A stretch of 64,000 nucleotides of DNA, taken from Thermocatellispora tengchongensis (GTDB lineage: Bacteria > Actinomycetota > Actinomycetes > Streptosporangiales > Streptosporangiaceae). This document shows positions 57,194 through 64,000 of the stretch, one piece after another; position 1 is the stretch's first letter, and each line of letters opens with the position of its first letter. The position numbers and the translations under genes were made by a program. The stretch covers positions 622,798-686,797 of the forward strand of contig NZ_JACHGN010000002.1 in NCBI RefSeq assembly GCF_014202315.1. Direction: 5' to 3'. Under the pieces are notes generated by a model. It was not told the origin of the DNA, searched no databases, and saw only the letters and a program-made list of their open reading frames with translations.

Positions 57194-59938
57194 TCAGGGC
57201 GCCCAGGCAGGCGCGACCGCCCAGGTCACGTCCTCGTCGTAGCGGGCCGGGGCGTCGAAGGCGTGCGAGCCGCCCGGGACCGCGATGTGCACCGCCTCGG
57301 CGAAGTGCCGCACGTGGTGCCCCGGGATGTTGTACGACGCGAGCGCCACCCCGGTGCCGCCCGCGCGCGGCGGCTGGGCGCAGAAGGTGGCGTCCTGGTC
57401 GAACAGGGCGGTGCCGTCGCGGGCGTCCTTGCGCACCCGGAAGTCGCTGTGCCGCAGGTAGTGGCCGGGGAAGTTGCGCGACTCCAGGGAGTAGCAGCTC
57501 CCGTCGGCCAGGCCCCGGCGCACCAGGAAGGTGGCGTCCTGCTTCAGCGTGGCGCCGCTGGAGGCGGTGACGACGTCCGTGCGGGCCAGGGAGTCCTGGT
57601 GGCGCAGGTAGCGGTCGGTGAACCCGGGCGTCGTCACCCGCAGCGACACCGCCGCGCCCTCGGCCAGGTTCGCCCCGCTGCGCCACCACGGCGTCGTGAC
57701 CGCCCAGGTGACGTCCGCCGCGAAGGAGGCGGGCGCGTCCCAGGGGTTCGGGCCGCCCTCGCGCGCCACGTACACGGCCTCGTTGTAGTGCCGCAGGAAG
57801 TGGCCGGGCAGGTTGACCGGCTCCAGCGTCACGCCCGCGCCCGCCCTCGGCTCGCGGGCGCAGAAGGTGGCGTCGCGGTCGAACAGCGCGGTGCCGTCGC
57901 GGGCGTCCTTGCGCACCCGGTAACCGCTGTGCCGCAGGTAGTGGCCGGGGAAGTTGCGCGACTCGAAGGAGTGGCAGGCGGGGTCGGCCAGGCCCCGGCG
58001 TACGAAGAACGACGCGTCCTGCCTGGGCGTGTCGCCGCTCCCGGCGGCGATCACGTCGGTGCGGGCCAGGGAGTCCTGGTGGCGCAGCGAGCGGTCGGTG
58101 TAGCCCGGCGTGGTCACCCGCAGCGAGACCAGCCGGTCGGGCACCAGGCCGGAGGCCGCGGCCAGCACCCCCAGGTTCGCCGCCCGCACCCGGGCCGCGT
58201 CCATCTTGCGCACCACCCGGTCATAGGTCCAGATGCCGTTGACCTCGTTCTCCACGTCGGTGGGCTGGGTGTAGACCGCCGCGGACAGCCCGTAGTCGAG
58301 CAGCAGCGGCTTGAGCCGCTCGGCCGCCAGGACGTAGCGGTCGGTGAGCGTGGCCGCGTCGGGCGCCATCTCGTAGGCGAAGCCGGTGCCCGGCCACTCG
58401 TGCCCCGGGCTGCGCAGGCCGAACCCGCCGTACTCGCCCAGCACCGCCACCCGCGTGGCCGTCGGCCGCTGCGGGTTGCCCGGCCCGACGTAGATGTGGT
58501 CGTCGATCACGTCGCCGTTGCCGCCGTCGAAGCCGCAGCAGTTGGACCCGGAGTTGTTGTTCACCAGCCGCGACGGGTCCCAGCCCTTGACCAGGTCGGC
58601 GATGCGGGCCGGGTCGTACTCGCCCCAGCCCTCGTTGAACGGCACCCACTGCACGATCGAGGGGAAGCCGCGCAGGTGGTCCACCATGCGGCGCAGCTCG
58701 GACTCGAAGTTGGCCCGGTCGGACGCCGACGGGCTGACGCCGGTGCGCATCGACGGCATGTCCTGCCACACCATCAGGCCCAGCCGGTCGGCCCAGTAGT
58801 ACCAGCGGGCGGGCTCGACCTTCACGTGCTTGCGCACGGTGTTGTAGCCCAGGGCCTTCTGCTGCTCCAGGTCGAAGCGGAGCGCGGCGTCAGTGGGCGC
58901 GGTGTAGATGCCGTCGGGCCAGTAGCCCTGGTCGAGGGTGCCGAACTGGAAGACGAACCTGCCGTTGAGCGTGGGCCGCAGCACGCCGCCGACCATGGCC
59001 TTGCCGACCGAGCGCATGCCGAAGTAGCCGGTCACCGTGTCACCGCCGCCGGTGCCGGTGAGCGTCACGCGCAGGTCGTACAGGAAGGGGTCGTCGGGGG
59101 TCCACAGCCGGGCGTTCGGCACGGGCACCCGCAGGTGCGCCCCCACCGCGCCCGTCGCCGTGCCGACCACCTGCCCGCCGCTCAGGGCCTCGGCGCGCAC
59201 CTGCTGGCCGCTGATCCCCGCCCCGTGCACGACCAGGTCGAGCTGCCCGGCCGCGACGTCGGGCGTGGTGTCGAGGCGGGTGATCCTGGCCGGGTTCACC
59301 GGCTCGATCCACACGCTCTGCCAGATCCCGGACGCCGCGGTGTAGAAGATCCCGCCGGGCGAGCGGCGCTGCTTGCCCACCGGGATGCCGGCCGCGTCCA
59401 CGGGGGACCACACCCCGACGATGATCTCGTTCTCGCCCGCCCGCAGCGCGCCGGTGATGTCCAGGCTGAACGGGTCGTACGCGCCGGTGTGGGAGCCCAC
59501 CGCGGTCCCGTTCACCCAGACCCGGGCCTCCCAGTTCACCGCGCCGAAGTTGAGCTGCACCCGCCTGCCCGACCAGGAGGCCGGGACGGTGAACGTGCGC
59601 CGGTACCACATGCGGTCCTCGTGCCGCTGGATCTGCGACAACCCCGACTCGATCGGGTACGGCACCAGCACCCGCTCGGCCAGGTTCTGCCCGGTGGGCG
59701 GGCTGTCGATCGAGCCGGTCCCGGCGAACTGCCACATGCCGTTCAGGCTCTGCCACTCGGAGCGTACGAGCTGCGGCCGGGGATACTCCGGCAGCGGGTT
59801 GGAGGTGGAGACCTGCGCGGTCCACGGCGTGGTCAGCGGCGGTGCGGCGGCGGCGGGCTGCTGCACGCCCGTCAGCACGCCGGCCGCCACGAGTAACGCC
59901 ACCGCGGCGCGGCGGCCCCACCAGGAGGGTCTGTTCAT
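57194..59938 (-). CDS. Secreted glycoside hydrolase family 2 protein with two AbfB modules
   Basis: A 914-residue exported enzyme. A signal peptide (residues 1-32) is followed by a GH2 sugar-binding and Ig-like region (about 45-320) and a TIM barrel. The acid/base is Glu436 in PFNEGWGEYDP and the nucleophile is probably Glu502 in VLGEYGGFGL. From about residue 610 there are two AbfB-type beta-trefoil units of ~145 residues, each with SLRVTTPG(Y/F)TDR and SRNFPGHYLRHS. These modules bind arabinofuranose side chains, so arabinose-substituted plant glycans are probable substrates. ATG at 59938 has AAGGAG seven bases upstream. Confidence 0.9.
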   Translation of the reverse strand: MNRPSWWGRRAAVALLVAAGVLTGVQQPAAAAPPLTTPWTAQVSTSNPLPEYPRPQLVRSEWQSLNGMWQFAGTGSIDSPPTGQNLAERVLVPYPIESGLSQIQRHEDRMWYRRTFTVPASWSGRRVQLNFGAVNWEARVWVNGTAVGSHTGAYDPFSLDITGALRAGENEIIVGVWSPVDAAGIPVGKQRRSPGGIFYTAASGIWQSVWIEPVNPARITRLDTTPDVAAGQLDLVVHGAGISGQQVRAEALSGGQVVGTATGAVGAHLRVPVPNARLWTPDDPFLYDLRVTLTGTGGGDTVTGYFGMRSVGKAMVGGVLRPTLNGRFVFQFGTLDQGYWPDGIYTAPTDAALRFDLEQQKALGYNTVRKHVKVEPARWYYWADRLGLMVWQDMPSMRTGVSPSASDRANFESELRRMVDHLRGFPSIVQWVPFNEGWGEYDPARIADLVKGWDPSRLVNNNSGSNCCGFDGGNGDVIDDHIYVGPGNPQRPTATRVAVLGEYGGFGLRSPGHEWPGTGFAYEMAPDAATLTDRYVLAAERLKPLLLDYGLSAAVYTQPTDVENEVNGIWTYDRVVRKMDAARVRAANLGVLAAASGLVPDRLVSLRVTTPGYTDRSLRHQDSLARTDVIAAGSGDTPRQDASFFVRRGLADPACHSFESRNFPGHYLRHSGYRVRKDARDGTALFDRDATFCAREPRAGAGVTLEPVNLPGHFLRHYNEAVYVAREGGPNPWDAPASFAADVTWAVTTPWWRSGANLAEGAAVSLRVTTPGFTDRYLRHQDSLARTDVVTASSGATLKQDATFLVRRGLADGSCYSLESRNFPGHYLRHSDFRVRKDARDGTALFDQDATFCAQPPRAGGTGVALASYNIPGHHVRHFAEAVHIAVPGGSHAFDAPARYDEDVTWAVAPAWAP

Positions 59939-60000
59939 GTCGTCTCCTTGACCTGAACGAGCCGGATCCCCCCACGGAGCGCGCCCGGAAGCGACCGAAG

Positions 60001-60072
60001 TTGAGCGCTTCAGGACGCAACGCGACCATATAGCGCCGGTGCAGGTTTTGAAATAGTCAGTTTGCCGACTGA
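60001..60072. promoter_or_regulatory. Operator candidates upstream of the GH2 gene
   Basis: TTGAGCGCTTCA (60001-60012) has the AGCGCT core of LacI-family operators. TCAGT (60057-60061) and ACTGA (60068-60072) form a second inverted repeat. TATATG on the leftward strand (60027-60032) may be the -10. These lie 63-134 bp before the GH2 start. The rest of the 59939-60165 gap is empty. Confidence 0.4.
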
Positions 60073-60165
60073 TTCAGATCGCGTGTGCCCGCCGGCCGGG
60101 CGTGCGGACGGGCACGCCGGCGAGGCGCACGTGCGCGACGCGCGGATGAGGGCCTGCGGCCGGGA

Positions 60166-60987
60166 TCAGGCGGGCTTGCGGGCCACGCCGACGGCCACCC
60201 AGGCGCGGTCGGGGCGGCCGTACGCGTTGGGGGAGTCGGGACGCCACTCGCGGATGTAGGTCAGGCCCGGCTCCACCAGCTCCCAGCCGTCGAAGAAGCG
60301 GGCCACCTCGGCCTTGGTGCGGGAGGCGTCCTCGGTGCGGCCGAAGACCTCCTGGTAGATGCGCACCAGCGGCTCGGCGGCGTCGGGCCGGGAGTCGAAG
60401 ACGACGTGCGCGATGACGAGGTGGCTGCCCGGGGCGAGCAGTTCGCGCAACCGGGCCATGCTCTTGTACGGGTCGTCCTCGTCGGGGATGTACTGCAGCA
60501 CCCCGTAGATCAGCACCCCGACCGGGCGCTCCAGGTCGATGACGGCCTGCAGCGCCGGATCGGCCAGGAACTCCTCCGGGTGCATGACGTCGCCCTTCAC
60601 CACAGCGGTGCGGGGGTCGGTGGCCAGCAGCGCGCGGGCGTGGGTCAGCACCACCGGGTCGTCGTCCACGTAGGCCACCCGGGCGTCGGGATCGAGCTCC
60701 CGGGCGACCTCGTGGATGTTCCGCTGCGTCGGCAGGCCCCCGCTCACGGTGACGAACTGGGTGACGCCCGCCTCGATGAGGTAGCGGACGGAGCGGGCCC
60801 GGAACGCCTGGTTCTCCAGGGCCATCTCCCTGATCTCCGGGGCGATGGCCAGGGCCTTCTCGGCGGCCTCACGGTCGGCGGCGAAGTTGTCCTTGCCGCC
60901 GAGGTAGTAGTCGTTCATGCGGGCGGCGTTGGGGGTCCTGGCGCTGAAGCCACCGACGTGGCGGGGAACCTCTCCCTCGTCGCTCAC
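60166..60987 (-). CDS. SAM-dependent methyltransferase, SAV2177 family (DUF574)
   Basis: A 273-residue protein of the actinobacterial SAV2177/DUF574 family. PNAARMNDYYLGGKDNFAAD is the family signature near the start. TQFVTVSGGLPTQRNIHE takes the place of the usual motif I (family D-x-G-S-G-L-P), and VAYVDDDPVVLTHA and VGVLIYGVLQYIPD follow. The Asp of motif I is replaced by Thr-Val-Ser here, a small deviation worth noting. These proteins are numerous in actinomycetes and mostly of unknown target. It is a single gene. Confidence 0.88.
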   Translation of the reverse strand: MSDEGEVPRHVGGFSARTPNAARMNDYYLGGKDNFAADREAAEKALAIAPEIREMALENQAFRARSVRYLIEAGVTQFVTVSGGLPTQRNIHEVARELDPDARVAYVDDDPVVLTHARALLATDPRTAVVKGDVMHPEEFLADPALQAVIDLERPVGVLIYGVLQYIPDEDDPYKSMARLRELLAPGSHLVIAHVVFDSRPDAAEPLVRIYQEVFGRTEDASRTKAEVARFFDGWELVEPGLTYIREWRPDSPNAYGRPDRAWVAVGVARKPA

Positions 60988-61073
60988 TCGCCAACTCCCC
61001 AGACGGCCTCACCCGGACTACCAGCGACATCTTAGATCGGAATCGCTGTCCGACGCACCCCATTACAGAACGT

Positions 61074-61955
61074 TCACGGCATACGTGACCGGGCGCGCTC
61101 GGCGGCGGCGACGGCGTTGCGGAACAGCATGGCGACCGTGGTGGGGCCGACCCCGCCGACGCGCGGCGTGATGGCCCCGGCCACCCGCTCGCAGGACTCG
61201 TCCACGTCCGGGAGCAGGCGGCGGCCCTCGTACCGGACGCCGCCGCCGATCACCACCGCGCCCGGCCGTACGTGCTCCGGCTGGATGATCCCCGGCACGC
61301 CCGCCGCCGCCACCAGGATGTCGGCGCGCCGGGTGTAGCGCGGCCAGTCGGGCACGCCGGTGTGCACCACCGTGACCGCCGCGTTGGCCGTGGGCCGCTT
61401 CTGCGCCAGCATCATGGCCAGCGGCCGGCCGAGCGTCGCCCCGCGGCCCAGGATCACCACCTCGCGCCCGGCCACCGGGATCTCGTAGTGCGCCAGCAGC
61501 GCCTCGATCCCGGCCGGGGTGCACGGCAGCGGCCCCGGCATGCCGAGCGCGAGCCTGCCCATGTTCAGCGGGTGCATGCCATCGACGTCCTTGTCCGGAT
61601 CGACCTCCTGCAGCGCCCGGTCGTAGTCGAGATGCCCCGGCACCGGGTACTGCACCAGCAGGCCGTGCACCGCCGGGTCGGCGTTGAACGCCGCGATCAC
61701 CGCGTGCAGGTCGGCCTGCGTCGCGGTGGCGGGCAGGTGCTCGTGCGGCGAGACGAAGCCCAGCTCGGCGGCCTGGCGCTGCTTGATCCGGATGTACCCG
61801 GCGCTGGCGTCGTCGTCGCCGACGAGCACCGTGGCCAGGGCCGGGATCACCCCCCGGTCGCGCAGCGCCGCGACCCGGGCGCGTACGTCGGCGAGCACGG
61901 CCTCGGCGACCGGGCCGCCGGGCAGCATGCGGGCGGTGTGGGCGACGGCGGACAT
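61074..61955 (-). CDS. folD: Bifunctional methylene-THF dehydrogenase/methenyl-THF cyclohydrolase
   Basis: A 293-residue FolD. YIRIKQRQAAELGF contains the catalytic Tyr and Lys, LLVQYPVPGHLD and PDKDVDGMHPLN are family signatures, and VILGRGATLGRPLAMML forms the NADP site. It interconverts 5,10-methylene- and 10-formyl-tetrahydrofolate. ATG at 61955 is preferred to upstream starts because GGGAGGAG lies six bases before it and homology begins there. The region just upstream carries ZTP-riboswitch-like sequence, so expression should rise when 10-formyl-THF is low. Confidence 0.94.
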   Translation of the reverse strand: MSAVAHTARMLPGGPVAEAVLADVRARVAALRDRGVIPALATVLVGDDDASAGYIRIKQRQAAELGFVSPHEHLPATATQADLHAVIAAFNADPAVHGLLVQYPVPGHLDYDRALQEVDPDKDVDGMHPLNMGRLALGMPGPLPCTPAGIEALLAHYEIPVAGREVVILGRGATLGRPLAMMLAQKRPTANAAVTVVHTGVPDWPRYTRRADILVAAAGVPGIIQPEHVRPGAVVIGGGVRYEGRRLLPDVDESCERVAGAITPRVGGVGPTTVAMLFRNAVAAAERARSRMP

Positions 61956-61969
61956 GGCGGCTCCTCCCG

Positions 61970-62050
61970 GCGGGAGCCCAGGCGGGCGACTCCCGCGACA
62001 AGCTCCCCGATGGTTGCCGCCATCCTCGTGCCGCCAGTCGCGTCCACCCC
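61970..62050 (-). ncRNA. ZTP (pfl) riboswitch candidate in the folD leader
   Basis: On the leftward strand the three conserved blocks of the ZTP/ZMP riboswitch occur in order: GCGACTGGCG (around 62032-62041), a hairpin, CGGGGAGC (around 62002-62009), and CCGCCTGGGC (61976-61985). The last block is about 20 bases before the folD ATG, next to the GGGAGGAG ribosome site, which fits translational control. The class senses ZMP/ZTP, which accumulates when formyl-folate runs short, and commonly precedes folD. Match is by eye; P1 pairing (GCGAC with GTCGC) is plausible but not folded. Confidence 0.75.
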
Positions 62051-62079
62051 CAGCATGCCCCATCCGGACGGCACGCGGG

Positions 62080-63300
62080 TCAGGACACGGCGGCGGGGGC
62101 GGGATGCCGCGGCGCCCGCCGCCGGCCGCCCGAGGCCACGTACAGCAGGTACTCCAGCGGCCCGCGCCGGAAGAACCGGCTCCACACCGCCGCGAACACC
62201 GTGATCGTCAGCACGAACGCGACCAGCACCGCGGTGGGCGAGCCGAGGTACCGCTCGGCCTCCACGAACCGGATCACCAGCAGGTGCGCGACGTACGCGG
62301 TGAGCGACATCGCGCCGACCGCCACCACCGGCGCCGCGAGCCGCCGCAGCCGGGGCAGCGCGTCCATGGCCGCCGACGCGGCCACGATCACCAGGATCGC
62401 CACCCCGATGTTCCCGGCGATCTCGAAGAAGGTGTTGCTGTGCGGCAGGGCGACCAGCAGCCTGGCGGCCACCGACCCCTGGTCCTGCACGATGTACTCC
62501 GACCCGGCCGCGGCGGCGGCGGCCGACCCCTGGGCGACCTCCGCGCCCACGCCGGTGAACACGTTGACGACCAGCCACGACACGCCGTACCCGGCCAGGC
62601 ACAGCCCCGCCCCGGCCCCCGCCAGCCGCACCCGCGCCGCGGTGGAGGCCAGGTCCATCCGCCCCAGCGCCATCCCGGCCAGCACGTACGCCATCCAGCT
62701 CACCGCCGGGAACGCCCCGGCCAGCAGCAGGTCGATGAAGCCCCGCCCGCTCATCATGTTGACCGGGTCGTACGCGGCGAAGGTGTCCAGCCACTCCCCG
62801 GGGATCACCATCGGCGCCAGCGCCACCACCGGCCCGACGGCCGCGACCACGAGCGCCGCCACCGCGAGCGCGGAGGCGCGCCACCACAGGAACGGCAGCG
62901 CGAGCAGGAAGAACACGCCGTAGTAGGGGATGATCACCGAGATCGGGGTGCCCAGCATGGTGAGCAGAGTCCCCAGCACCAGCAGGATCCCACCCCGCAC
63001 CGCGACCCGCCGCACCCTGCGCCGCGAGTCCACCGGCCGCACCCGCCCCGCGAGCAGCACCAGCGACAACCCCGCCAACGTCGCGAACAACGCCGCCGAC
63101 CGCCCCTGCGCCAGCCAGAGCACGACCCCCGCGAGCCGGGACACACTCTCCGGATCGGGCCCCACATGCACCGCGAACATCCCGAACACCGCCAGAGCCC
63201 GGGCCAGATCGATCCCGAGAATCCGCCCCCCGGACGACGACCCACCCTGCTCCGCGGCAGTCACCTCGGCCAGTTCCCCGACCGGCGCGAACTCCATCAT
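62080..63300 (-). CDS. Membrane acyltransferase-like protein (DUF1624/DUF418 type)
   Basis: A protein of about 406 residues with roughly ten membrane segments. ILGIDLARALAVFGMFAVHVG near residue 27 is the signature of the heparan-glucosaminide acetyltransferase-like/DUF418 group, with the His in the first helix. A conserved C-terminal segment reads SLTAYVAHLLVIRF. It probably transfers an acyl group across the membrane to a surface glycan. The start is uncertain: ATG at 63300 has only a weak ribosome site, and an extension to 63366 is open. It lies upstream of the folD leader on the same strand. Confidence 0.8.
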   Translation of the reverse strand: MMEFAPVGELAEVTAAEQGGSSSGGRILGIDLARALAVFGMFAVHVGPDPESVSRLAGVVLWLAQGRSAALFATLAGLSLVLLAGRVRPVDSRRRVRRVAVRGGILLVLGTLLTMLGTPISVIIPYYGVFFLLALPFLWWRASALAVAALVVAAVGPVVALAPMVIPGEWLDTFAAYDPVNMMSGRGFIDLLLAGAFPAVSWMAYVLAGMALGRMDLASTAARVRLAGAGAGLCLAGYGVSWLVVNVFTGVGAEVAQGSAAAAAAGSEYIVQDQGSVAARLLVALPHSNTFFEIAGNIGVAILVIVAASAAMDALPRLRRLAAPVVAVGAMSLTAYVAHLLVIRFVEAERYLGSPTAVLVAFVLTITVFAAVWSRFFRRGPLEYLLYVASGGRRRAPRHPAPAAVS

Positions 63301-63644
63301 GGGACAGGAATCATAAATCCCCCCAATCCCCTTCACACCCCGAACCTCATTACTTTCCCTCCGCAACCCACCGCGAGGCCCCAGCAGTGAAGCCCCAGCC
63401 CGTCGCGATTCCCCTCAGAACGGGGCGGGGGAGTGGGCGGATCCTCCACAAGGGAGATGCGGCGGAGTGCCGGAGCCCGCCCGAACGCGACGCCCCCGCC
63501 TTCTCCCCCCACCGCCATCGGGAGCGGGCCACGCCGAACCGCGCCGCGCCAGACGGAGCCAGGCCACGCAGAACCGCCCCAGGCCGCGCTGGGCCAGACC
63601 GGGCCGCGCCGAGCCGTGCCAGAACGGACAGCGCGGCCCCGCCC

Positions 63645-63920
63645 GGCCAGGCCAGCCGGGCGGTGGGGTGTCGTGCCAGGCGGTGCCGGGCGGGGCCGGG
63701 CCGCGCCGAGCTGTGGCGGGCCGGAGAGCATGGGCCGGGCGGGGCCGGGCCTGCCGGGCGGTGGGGTTGTGCCAGGCGGTGCCGGGTGGGGCCGGGCCGC
63801 GCCGAGCTGTGGCGGGCCGGGCGGTGCGGGCCGGGCGGGGCCGGGCCAGCCGGGCGGTGGGGTTGTGCCAGGCGGTGCCGGGTGGGGCCGGGCCGCGCCG
63901 AGCTGGGTTGCGTCCACGGA
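63645..63920. repeat. Three tandem ~97-bp GC-rich repeats
   Basis: Three copies of a 96-98-bp unit, with CGGTGGGG landmarks at 63661, 63759 and 63855, each followed by GTGCCAGGCGGTGCCGGG-type sequence and GCCGCGCCGAGCTG. The last two copies are nearly identical. Upstream, 63520-63645 holds shorter degenerate GCCGGGC units. The whole stretch 63301-64000 contains no gene I can support; open frames there are repeat artefacts. Confidence 0.88.
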
Positions 63921-64000
63921 AGTGGTGTACGAGTTTGACCTGGTCACAAGCGCGGCGTCGTGAAAAGACGACGGCCATCGCGTGATCCTTTCGAGTAACG

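Noticed and set aside
63333..63985. Proline-rich or glycine-rich proteins on either strand
   Set aside because: Several frames are open at once and all follow the ~97-bp repeat; no start signal or domain supports one.
1..64000. tRNA, rRNA, prophage or integrase signatures
   Set aside because: None seen on reading both strands; the gaps are too short or lack tRNA arms.

Overview
The window is very GC-rich and densely coded. It has GTG/TTG starts, 4-base ATGA/GTGA stop-start overlaps inside operons, an actinobacterial-type integration host factor (mIHF), an SAV2177-type methyltransferase, NarL-type two-component genes and an MXAN_6230/SCO0854-type RING protein. These point to an actinomycete chromosome, probably Streptosporangiales or a relative. 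The order is an inference from gene content and was not tested. I see no rRNA, tRNA, CRISPR array, transposase or phage gene, so this looks like chromosomal accessory metabolism rather than a mobile island.

Layout. 1-8.4 kb: end of a TAXI-type TRAP binding protein, an alpha/beta hydrolase, a DUF3516 DEAD/DEAH helicase, an acyltransferase divergent from a NarL-type histidine kinase/response regulator pair, and mIHF. 8.5-21.3 kb: two divergent operons. Leftward run an APC permease, a GlcG/HbpS-like protein, a fused large+medium B12 diol/glycerol dehydratase, its small subunit and its reactivase. Rightward run a class III aminotransferase, an acylating-type aldehyde dehydrogenase whose catalytic Cys is Arg, an APH-type kinase, an SDR, a GntR/UTRA regulator and a ribokinase. 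The set resembles amino-alcohol/propanediol microcompartment loci, but no shell protein gene is present. 21.3-24.4 kb: a TPR protein preceded by a tiny ORF and a strong hairpin, then a TetR/oxidoreductase pair.

25-31 kb: a catabolic operon (TauE/SafE permease, amidohydrolase, MFS, FAH-family enzyme, PuuE-like deacetylase) followed by a GntR regulator. A near-identical 13-bp palindrome lies before the operon and over the regulator's start codon. 31-36.9 kb: DUF2203, an XRE-cupin regulator with an operator over the next start codon, a PLP aminotransferase, a formylglycine-generating enzyme, two adjacent Pol-beta-like nucleotidyltransferases and an SPFH protein. 36.9-37.6 kb has no intact gene. 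It holds a ~129-bp, ~95% identical copy of part of the dehydratase gene plus G-rich tandem repeats. 37.6-44 kb: a bacterial RING-finger/TerD-like protein, an iron-box siderophore-interacting protein, a conserved hypothetical, and a Tat-exported sulfatase, the likely client of the formylglycine-generating enzyme.

44-55.4 kb: one long rightward operon with a sugar-type ABC importer, a DHDPS-family aldolase, a GntR regulator, an LLM flavoprotein, hydantoinase/oxoprolinase A and B subunits and an amidohydrolase. It looks like uptake and breakdown of a cyclic-amide or similar nitrogenous compound. 55.4-64 kb: an endonuclease/exonuclease/phosphatase protein, a secreted HNH nuclease, a secreted GH2 enzyme with two AbfB modules, an SAV2177 methyltransferase, folD behind a ZTP-riboswitch-like leader, a membrane acyltransferase, and a ~700-bp gene-free end with a ~97-bp tandem repeat.

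A recurring feature is short tandem repeats (9, 12, 14, 15, 22, 54 and ~97 bp). Many are in frame at protein N-termini (19481, 34871, 49406, 52448) or in a loop (9761).
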